Assembly (NCBI GenBank): GCA_029237695.1
Contig: CM055271.1
Coordinates: 83,711,488-83,775,487 of the forward strand
Direction: 5' to 3'
Source: Conchocele bisecta
Taxonomy: Eukaryota; Mollusca; Bivalvia; Lucinida; Thyasiridae
Length of the DNA stretch: 64,000 bases
In this document: positions 56,229 through 64,000 of the stretch, one piece after another
Position numbering within the stretch: position 1 is the first letter of the stretch
How the letters are laid out: each line of letters starts with the position of its first letter
Position numbers and translations under genes: made by a program
The notes under the pieces: generated by a model
What the model was told of the DNA's origin: nothing
Database searches by the model: none
Seen by the model: the letters and a program-made list of their open reading frames with translations, nothing else

Positions 56229-56880
56229 TACTGGCTAATAAACGCACCCCCCCCCCCCCCCCCCCCCCCACCCCCCCCCCCCCCCCCCCCCCCCCCCGCC
56301 CCCCAAATAAAAAAAATAATTTAATTTATTTTTTTTTACCAATGACCGCCAATTTCAAACACAAATAATCCTTAAATCCTTATTTGTGTTTGAAATTGGC
56401 GGTCCTTGGTAATTTTTTTTTTTCTTTTTTTTTTTCTTTTTTTTTTTTTTTCTGGCTAATAAACGCCCCCCCCCCCTTTTGTAAAATGTAACGCCTCCGG
56501 GGGCGTTAATTCAAGGTTATACGGTAGTCTCTTTACAAAACTTAACATCAGAGAAATCGGTTATAACTTCTATTTCCTTGCTCGGATCTGCTTCACATTT
56601 CACACACTCATTGCTCCAATGGACCTCTACCACCCTGTGACAAATAAACGCCCGAAATCGGTTATAACTTCTATTTCCTTGCTCGGATCTGCTTCATATT
56701 TCACACACTCATTGCTCCAATGGACCTCTACCACCCTGTGACAAATTCACGTTCATGCCGCTCGCGCTAATCCCAGAGTCAAGGTCACAAGCCCACACAC
56801 TTGGAAATTTGTACATATTTTAGGGGTACCTGGGCCCACGCGGGGGGTATTCCGTAAGCCTCGCTTACTGACCAATCTAG
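55488..56880 (+). mobile_element. HINE family C, complete
   Basis: 5' palindrome tataccctaccccccgcaac-gagttgtgggggggg-tata, then gtccgtgcgtccatccgtccgtccgtg, ~150-bp units (aaacttaacatcagagaaat, ccccgctgatcccaaggtca), and end gtaagcctcgcttactgacc-aatCTAG|TTaa. Split by the MITE at 55996-56524. Confidence 0.85.
55996..56524. mobile_element. TA-flanked MITE with poly-C and poly-T tracts
   Basis: TA|ccgtataacctcgacttaac and gttaattcaaggttatacgg|TA are inverted. Removing it with one TA restores the host text cacatacTTAgtctc-like. Inside, two hairpins (tttcaaacacaaataa...ttatttgtgtttgaaa) are separated by C and T runs. Confidence 0.85.
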
Positions 56881-57366
56881 TTAAAATCAGAAGCCAATAT
56901 GTCAGAATTAGTACGAGTACTGCCAATAGTAGTGGAGCAACGTTGTCAAGAAAACCGTAATATTGTAGAAGCAAATGTTGACCAGCTGCAGCTTACAAAT
57001 ATTTGTACGTGGAACCGAGGGTAATAACAGACTTGTTGCCGCCAAAATGGCACCAAATGTGCATCATGTCCAGTTCTTTGACTTAGATTAATTGCTAGTT
57101 ATCTACACTGTCACAATCAATTACTATGTGACTCGGCAATTTGTGAAAGGTAACAAATGTTATTCAGAGCATGCAATGATTATGTTGAAAAAGTATCTGG
57201 TAAGACATTCTAGCGCTATTTGCATGTAGTAGCTCATAATACATACTGTTTGTGATATAATATTGTATAAAAATATTGAAATATGCAAGTAATATGGAAA
57301 TGATGGAGTAACAATACCCAATGCACAATTCCTTATCTGGAGCCCTGTTTCTGAATACTGTTATAT
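56881..57366. other. no gene recognised
   Basis: AT-rich sequence with no clear signal. Confidence 0.4.
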
Positions 57367-57730
57367 ACATGTAGATAGATCGTCGCACTAATTACAAAAC
57401 CTTGTAACTCCACTTTTCTTAATTTTACAGGAGCGCCAAAAAACAGAATTTTGTTTATGAGGTTTTGGAATTTTGGAACAGTTTCCAAAACCTTGTAACT
57501 GTAATAAAACCCAGAATACTGTCTACATTGTCATTTTCTATATTTTAATTAAAATTGTTATGTTAAAGTTGGTAAATGAAGCAGGACAAGTATAAACAGC
57601 TTTCTATCATGAAAATTTATTCTCACTAAAAAATTCAACTTATACGAGGTTTTGGAATTACAAAAAACTGGTTTCTCACCAAACGTGGAGTTACGAGTTT
57701 TTTTTAATTAGTAAGACGATATCTACATGT
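57367..57730. mobile_element. MITE with CTAATTA inverted ends
   Basis: acatgtagata-gatcgtcgcactaatta on the left mirrors taattagtaagacgatatct-acatgt on the right. Subterminal aaaaccttgtaac/gttacgag and gaggttttgg repeats. Non-coding. Confidence 0.75.
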
Positions 57731-57839
57731 ATGTATGCATTACTATAGTATTGATATATATAATAACATAATTATGTATGCACTTTATAATGCAGTCGCA
57801 CCTGGTATTTCGTCCACCTTTTATCTCTCATTGTGGAGC

Positions 57840-58065
57840 TTGGTAGAATGGCCCACATTATATATCCTCTGCTTCTAGTAAGAAGCTGGTAAAATGGGGT
57901 GGGAAGCCATATGATATGGTATGGTAATGGCACCAGACACAAAATCAGGATTTCATAAATTCTGAGCTGAAATACGACTTCTCTCCCCTGCACAAGTGTA
58001 TTCCAGGCTCTAAATGGACAAGTCCCTGAGCCGTAAAACACCATTTCATCATCATCATCAATTCA
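57840..58065 (+). mobile_element. SINE-A relative with (ATC)n tail
   Basis: atggcaccagacacaaaatc, cataaattctgagctgaa, gcacaagtgtattccaggct, gccgtaaaacaccatttc then (atc)n. Diverged. Confidence 0.55.
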
Positions 58066-58095
58066 CATAAAATATATATATATATATCCCAAACA

Positions 58096-58245
58096 AAAAT
58101 CGCAATCTTATTCTGCAAGCTTGCAACTAGCTTGCGGCAAGCTAATAATGCAAGCTTGCGGTTAGGTTACCGCAAGCTTGCTGCAAGCACGCAGTTGAAA
58201 CGCGCGGCAAGCTAGTTGCAAGATTACCGCAAGCCTTATATGGCA
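58096..58245. repeat. GCAAGCTTGC-rich palindromic cluster
   Basis: gcaagcttgc and gcttgcggcaagc-type blocks occur about eight times in both directions in 150 bp (tgcaagcttgcggttaggttaccgcaagcttgctgcaagc region). Strong secondary structure; probably a MITE. Confidence 0.65.
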
Positions 58246-58269
58246 TGAATCGGGTTATATGGAATGAAT

Positions 58270-58450
58270 AGGGATTGATTGATTTTATTGGACGGGTTGG
58301 TCTATCCAGTATTTAATCTGTTCATAATGAGGGAAATTCCCAAAATCAGAACTGAATATTTACACAAAAAAAAATATATTCAGCCCTGAAATTGGAATAT
58401 CCCGACCTGGTGCCAGGTCCATTCCACATCAGTCATTTAAGAATAGGGGT
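58270..58450 (-). mobile_element. SINE-A fragment, minus strand
   Basis: attcagccctgaaattggaa, gacctggtgccaggtccatt are the inverse of the SINE-A middle. Confidence 0.7.
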
Positions 58451-58612
58451 AGAACATCCATTAGATAATGAGGTAATGTACAAAGCTGTTACTGGGAAGA
58501 TGGAATAATTAATAACTAAAACAATACAATATTGCATGTGATGTATTAATGTCTTCAGATGTAATATATTTATGTCATTGGTGTATACTTAACAAATGGA
58601 GAACTAGAGGGT

Positions 58613-60085
58613 TGTTTTTCAGAGAAAAACATATGCCCACACAAACACTGCATGTTGTCAGGCCTTGGAAAATTAGAATTTAAGGCAACTACAGCATATA
58701 ATTTTTATGTAGCTACCTTGTTTTTCTGCGTAAGTTAGCTGTATATTGGGAGATAACAAAATTAAAAAGTGACCAATGGCAATAACTCTGACAGCCAATA
58801 TACTACATGAATTCGCATAAAAAAACCCAGGTGCACAACTGCACATAGTGACAAACATTCCTGTAAAATTTCGCAACTCTAATAATATGAGTGACACAAA
58901 TTTGTGATGGACAAAATTTCCAATTTTCTCTAAGTCAAGGGTCATAATTCTATCCTTACTGGATGATTCCGCAAACAAAACCCCACGTGCACAACTACAT
59001 ATGCTGATTAACATTCCTATATAGTTTCATGCTTGAGTTACCGGCAACACAAGTTAACAAGAATTCCGCGGAATCAAATGTCTCGCCTTGTTCCGCCTTG
59101 ACCTTGACCCTGGGGCCGGAGAAAAATAAATTAATAGTCCTATATTCATGTACATATCATAGTAAAGGTATGTATAAAGTTTGATGACTGTAGCTGACAA
59201 GGTGTTGAAGTAATGACCGTAACACGAAAACTTAACATTGAATGTATTAACAAATAGAGTTTGACCTTGACCCTGAAGACCCTGGGGCCCGCCAAAATCT
59301 TTTTAATAGTCCTATGTTCATGTACATATCATAGTAAAGGTATGTATAAAGTTTGATGACTGTAGCGGATAAGGTGTTGAAGTAATGACCGTAACACGAA
59401 AACTTAACTTTGAATGTATTAACAAATAGAGTTTGACCTTGATCCTGAAGACCCTGGGGCCCCGCCAAATTTTGTTTAATAGTCCTATATTCATGTACAT
59501 ATCATAGTAAAGGTATGTATAAGTTTTGATGAAGGTGTTGAAGTAATGACCGTAACACGAAAACTAAACATTGAATGATGACGCCGCCGCCGACTCCGGA
59601 AAAGCAAAACCTATGTCTCGCTTTCCGCTTCGCGGGCGAGACAAAAATCAGCAATTTTCACTAAGTCAAGGACCATAACTCCACCCATACTCTATGAATC
59701 CACATCAAACCCACATGATGCAGAACTCCACATGTTGATAAACATTCCTAGGTTTCATGACTGTAGCTCAAATAGTTTTTCAGTTATGTGCGGCACAAGT
59801 TGAATATCGCCACTTTTCACTGAGTCAAGAGCCATAACTCTGTAAATTCTTGATGAAACCACAGCTAAAACCCCTGGTGCGCATCTTGAAATGATAACAA
59901 ATATTCCTAAAAGGTTTCATGACTGTAGCTCAAATAGTTTTTCAGTTATGCGGGACACGAGTTGAAAATCGCCACTTTTCAATACGTCAAGGAACATAAC
60001 TCTGCGACACAAGTTGAAAATCGTCTCATTTCACTAAGTCAAGGACCATAACTCTGCAAATACTGCATTCTTGGATTTCCTCCTG
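58613..60085. repeat. HINE-type core array (family H), split
   Basis: ~150-bp units: tttcactaagtcaaggacca, taactctgcaaatact, catgactgtagctcaaatag, gttatgcgggacacaagttg. The array is cut by the family A element at 59058-59641 and continues across it. Confidence 0.65.
59058..59641 (-). mobile_element. HINE family A, compact intact copy
   Basis: On the minus strand: 5' palindrome at 59641-59616, ggcggcggcg microsatellite, three ~175-bp units (gttaagttttcgtgttacgg, catcaaactttatacatacc), and end attccgcggaattCTTG at 59070-59058. The reference copy for the swollen one at 3026-6223. Confidence 0.85.
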
Positions 60086-60211
60086 CCTTGTGGTTAGCTA
60101 CGGACAGTTGCGTTGGTGTCAAGTACACTTGAAATTCTGTCAATAGCTGAACATTCTTCACTCCACCGCTCTGGAATATTGACATACACATATAGGTCAT
60201 ACAAATATATA

Positions 60212-60376
60212 CAGTCAAACCTGTGAACAAAGACCAGCCATGGGAAGAGAAAAATCTGGCCTTGTTCACATGTGGTATTTGTTCGCAGGTTCATTAAATA
60301 ATTTGGAAAACAAAAGCGTGGCTGCTATAGACAGGTAATTGCTATTCGGAGGTGGCCTTTAGCACAGGTTCGACTG
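60212..60376. mobile_element. short Tigger-type MITE
   Basis: TA|cagtcaaacctgtgaacaaa...tagcacaggttcgactg|TA, 165 bp; same ends as the 1.5-kb elements at 9906 and 20488 but with a different interior. Confidence 0.8.
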
Positions 60377-60594
60377 TATATGTAAGCTCCACATTCAAAA
60401 GGGGCGGGGGGAGGGGGGTAATTCGGATTTACTGTGTTGTATATTTGTTTGTTAGTTTTCGTATCCGTTCAACAGCAAGGTCACGTTACGCAGCAGACAA
60501 TATGATATCTATTGTATCAGGGATTTTGCAATACATTTTATCTTTAATAGCGGCACCGGGGCGGGATCAACTGATCCTGAAAATAGTGCTGCAG

Positions 60595-61018
60595 TAGCCA
60601 TTGCTTGTCGAAAAAAGGCGACTAAAGTGGCTTAACGATTGGGTTCATACTTTCCGGAACCCACTATACCGGATTTGGCCCTCATGTACATTTTTGGCTT
60701 TCTTGTATGTGAGAGTTGATTCAGGCTATGCCCCATATATAAAAGTAAGATTAGCGCTAATCCTATTACTTTTAGGGGATGGGATAAATGATGCTGGTGT
60801 GGCGAGGGCCTGGCACCAGATCAGGTTGTTCTAATTTCAGGACTGAATATATATTTTGATTGTAAATATTGAGTTCTGAAGTTGGGATTTACCCCCCTCG
60901 GACAGGTGGATACGGGACACGACCCCGTTGACCCGTCTGCGTGTAGACTCCTTGAGGCTTGTACCTCTATGTCAGAAAAGCGGACGTTAAACCCTATTCA
61001 CTCACTCACTCACTTTAA
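60595..61018 (+). mobile_element. SINE-A relative with (TCAC)n tail
   Basis: gtagccattgcttgtcgaaa head, ggttgttctaatttcaggac middle, gacgttaaaccctattcact then cactcactcac. The ending gacgttaaaccc + TCAC is common to bivalve SINEs and probably marks the LINE partner. Confidence 0.8.
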
Positions 61019-61081
61019 TAGCGGTATTACAATGAAAGTGACGTACCAGCAACAGCTAAGGTTATATAGAGACGGGACCAC

Positions 61082-61220
61082 AGTTTAAAGTCTCATTCGA
61101 CATACCAGTGGGATGGAAATACTATGGAAGTATTTTTGTATGCCCTAGGCGAGGTTTGAACGCACAACCTCCGGATTGGAAGTCAGGTGTTCTAACCTCT
61201 AGGCCACCAACCCATCCTTC
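61082..61220 (-). mobile_element. SINE-B with tRNA-like head
   Basis: Minus strand 61215-61147: A-box-like tggtggcctagaggttag and B-box-like gttcaaacc, with a TCC (Gly-type) anticodon position. The acceptor stem does not pair, so it is not a tRNA gene. Body tcccactggtatgtcgaatg-like text shared with 9545-9620. Confidence 0.7.
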
Positions 61221-62639
61221 TAAATGCACCAAATCATTGTGGATTTTGTAATAGAAGTACTCACGGTCTCCCACTTCTCCCATTCTTGTGACCCACTGGC
61301 ACTGTCAGCAAAATCTTCACGTTCCTGAAATATATTATAGTACTTAAGTGTTAATGTTTTACCCAAATTTAAGCAAAAGCTACACATTATGTTTGTAAAA
61401 CATGGATATGCCCCCGTGGCATACTGGACTGTAACTGGAGAAACTCTTACAAACTTTTTGATGCAACAAAATGGCTAATAAATAAAGGATAGTCCACTTG
61501 TCTATTTATATATGATAATGTCATTATTCTGTTTTGACACTACTTTGTGGAAGACTGTTTTATATAAAATATGCAGCTGTTTCTAGTCAATAATGTACAA
61601 AAGGTTCTTTTGACTACAGTATGTCTTAGTAATTTTACGCCTATTTATATGTAATTGCAATTCTGGAATGCGTGCAAACATTCTTAAACCTGTACTCCGT
61701 TATTATACCATGGGCATATGTAGTATGTTGAAGGGTAATTTGTTTTCCTTTATTTGATTGGTCAGCATACATAAAATTATATAATATAAACTCACGGTCA
61801 CTGAATCTTCCATCTCATGACTCCAACATTCTTGCGCCTGGCCAGCCAGTACATATTGTGAGGACTCCTGAACATGTTGAAACAAACCTTTTATTATAAT
61901 TTGGTACAGGTGGGTTATCAATTATTTACAAATGCTAATTTATCATGTGAAAAATTTATTTAATAAAAGTTGGGCATTTGTTGGTGCAAGCGTTGTTTTT
62001 GCATACATTTACCAGCATTCACATATTTCTATCAATTATTAACATATTAGCTCAAATGGTCATTTCAGTGAGATCAAGAAATAATTGAATTTGACAACAT
62101 ATATTTAGCTGCACGTTTTCCGCTCTATTGGCAACAGGTTGCACTATATCGCAACACCACATTACACAGTAAAAATGTGCGTAATAGCATTTACACTTCG
62201 CACACTAAAATATAGAAACTTGATGGCCACAGCCAGCATAGGTATTTATAGTTTAAACAGTATGTAGTTTTCATTTGGATAAACACATGTCATATATACA
62301 CATTACAGTATTGGAAGATTGAGGAGAAAACAAATATGCTTGTATTATCCCTCTTTTCTAGGTATTTGATGGTCCCAGTACATATGTACATGTATATGTA
62401 TCTGGTTAGAGCAATCGGATTGGGGAGATACATGTATTGGGTATATACTTCAAAACGCAGATTTTACAAAAACTTTTAACGCAAATTTCAGAGTAATTTG
62501 ACCTTGAGCATGGGGGCATGGGTGGGCTATAGAATGAAAATATGGATGGTGATAAAGTAGTATTGAATGTATTGGGTAGTTAAAAACTTTAACTCAGATT
62601 TAAGAACACTTTAACGCAAGAACGACAACTCGCACCTTA
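61221..62639. other. no gene recognised
   Basis: AT-rich. 61385-61440 holds a fragment of the 1191 HINE (ggatatgcccccgtggcata). 62450-62620 has HINE-type core text (family D-like, inverted). No coding signal. Confidence 0.4.
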
Positions 62640-62734
62640 CTAACATATTTAACATCTCCCTTTATATTTTTAGTGGCTGCCTGTATGCGGGGAGGGGGAT
62701 ACACATGCGCTTGTGAACAAGCGTCCATTTCTAG
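62640..62734 (+). mobile_element. HINE family B 3' end
   Basis: ggggatacacatgcgcttgt-gaacaagcgtccatttCTAG, then T-rich sequence in which the next element starts 6 bases later. Confidence 0.8.
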
Positions 62735-62740
62735 TTTTTG

Positions 62741-63803
62741 TCGCGCCCGCTTGCGGAAAACGCGATATAGTCGGCACTTTGGCGTACGTACGTACGTACG
62801 TACGTGTGTCCGGTTAAAGTTTTTGGTTAAGTTTTTTGGTTAAGCTTTTTGGTTAAAGTTTTTGGTTAAGTTTTTTGGTTAAATTTTTTGGTTAAAGTTT
62901 TTCGTTATACTATATCTCTGCAACTGCTTTGCCCATTATCTTGAAACTTCACATGGGTGTTTATCATCATCTGTATTTTCATTCTACCCCACTCCTGTGC
63001 GGCCCCTGTGCCCAATGTCAAGGTCAAATTACTTTGAAGTTTTTGGTTAAGTTTTTTGGTTAAAGTTTTTGGTTAAGTTTTTTGGTTAAGTTTTTGGTTT
63101 AAGTTTTTTTTTGGTTAAAGTTTTTGTTAATTTTTTTGGTTAAGTTTTTCGTTATACTATATCTTTTTTTTTAGTGTCCATGCCTCGCCACAAGGCGCGA
63201 CATGCAGGCCGCGGCCATCTAGTTTGGTTAAAGTTTTTCGTTATACTATATCTCTGGAACTGCTTTGCCCATTACATTGAAACTTCACATGGGTGTTTAT
63301 CATCATCTATATTTTCATTCTACCCACCTCCCGTGCGGCCCCTGTGCCCAATGTCAAAGTCAAATTACTTTGAAGTTTTTGGTTAAGTTGTTTGGTTAAG
63401 TTGTTTGGTTAAGTTTTTTGGTTAAGTTTTTTGGTTAAAGTTTTTTGTTATACTATATCTCTGCAACTGCTTTGCCCATTACCTTGAAACTTCACATGGG
63501 TGTTTATCATCATCTATATTTTCATTCTACCCCCTCCCGTGCGGCCCCTGTGCCCAATGTCAAGGTCAAATTACTTTGAAGTTTTTGGTTAAAGTTTTTG
63601 TCGCGCCCGCTTGCGGTAAGCGCGATATAGTCGGCACTTTGGCGTACATACGTACGTACGTGTGTCCGGTTAAAGTTTTTGGTTAAGTTTTTTGGTTAAT
63701 TTTTTTGGTTAAAGTTTTTCGTTATACTTTTTTTTATATCTTTTTTTTTTTTTAGTGTCCATGCCTCGCCACAAGGCGCGACATGCAGGCCGCGGCCATC
63801 TAG
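62741..63803 (+). mobile_element. HINE family D, compound with two 5' and two 3' ends
   Basis: 5' palindromes tcgcgcccgcttgcgg...cgcgata at 62741 and 63601; microsatellite gtacgtacgtacgtacgtg; many ggttaagttttt repeats; units with ctatatctctgcaactgctt and cacatgggtgtttatcatca. 3' ends caggccgcggccatCTAG at 63222 and 63803. One copy is inserted in the array of the other. Confidence 0.75.
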
Positions 63804-63884
63804 TTTATTATCGAGGCTGCCAGTACGACCTGCGCTCGAATGCCCAAGGTCAATGTCACTGAGGACTTGTGGTTATTTTTATGC

Positions 63885-64000
63885 CCCACCTCGATTTAGT
63901 GTTACCCTTGTCCGTCCGTCCCGTCCGTCCGTTCGTCACAAAACTTTAACGGTCGGGTAAATGTCTCATAATTTCTTCATTCTTCAACCGATCTGCTTCA
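63885..64000 (+). mobile_element. HINE-like 5' end, runs out of window
   Basis: gccccacctcgatttagtgt, gtccgtccgtcccgtccgtc, ttaacggtcgggtaaatgtc. The core matches the family C-type units at 15066. Confidence 0.6.

Noticed and set aside
61147..61215. Possible tRNA-Gly gene on the minus strand
   Set aside because: A and B boxes and a TCC anticodon position are present, but the acceptor stem does not pair and it is joined to a repeated SINE body.

Overview
The window looks like a bivalve-mollusc nuclear genome (AT-rich, intron-rich, saturated with transposons). The evidence is spliced exons with GT/AG borders, tRNA-related SINEs ending in CAAA or TCAC repeats, many palindromic MITEs, and very abundant elements built like the bivalve 'pearl' repeats (non-autonomous Helentron-type, HINE). 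There is no bacterial-style gene organisation and no real tRNA or rRNA gene. The species cannot be told from the sequence.

One host gene is supported: the 3' part of a plus-strand LDL-receptor-related (LRP-like) receptor. Seven exons (2089-2189, 6231-6473, 8219-8394, 11566-11694, 17080-17611, 19062-19179, 28669-28854) join in one frame with matching intron phases into 494 residues plus stop. They encode the last blades of a YWTD beta-propeller, a six-cysteine EGF-like module, a proline-rich stalk, one transmembrane helix and a cytoplasmic tail with NPNF and YQKM sorting-type motifs. The 5' part of the gene lies outside the window. Exon 7 ends in the stop codon, so everything after about 28.96 kb is downstream of this gene.

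Region by region: 1-2.1 kb is repeat-filled intron. 2.2-6.2 kb is a compound HINE whose 3' end touches exon 2. 6.8-8.2 kb has hairpin MITEs and a 41-bp partial duplicate of exon 3. 9.9-11.4 and 20.5-21.9 kb are two copies of a pogo/Tigger-like non-autonomous transposon. 11.95-13.06 kb is a 120-bp tandem array. 13.2-16.5 kb is a compound HINE that splits a SINE. 22.2-27.8 kb is a deep nest of five elements. 29.4-30.4 kb is a 26-bp minisatellite. 34.0-39.1 kb is a ~5.2-kb transposon with ~1-kb terminal inverted repeats (TIRs) and a decayed gene for a PIN/FEN-nuclease-like protein. 39.6-50 kb is noisy, indel-rich repeat sequence. 50.1-53.3 kb is a TIR element containing a SINE and a 140-nt poly-G tract. 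54.2-54.9 kb is a tandem repeat carrying heat-shock-element-like motifs. 55.5-56.9 kb is a complete HINE with a MITE inside. 58-64 kb is further HINE arrays, SINEs and MITEs.

The most interesting items are the long-TIR nuclease-like element, the nested stack that orders the transposon invasions, the shared CTTG/CTAG hairpin ends of all the HINE families, and the heat-shock-element satellite. Repeat names such as MITE-X or HINE family A are local labels, and repeat edges are approximate unless a junction is described.
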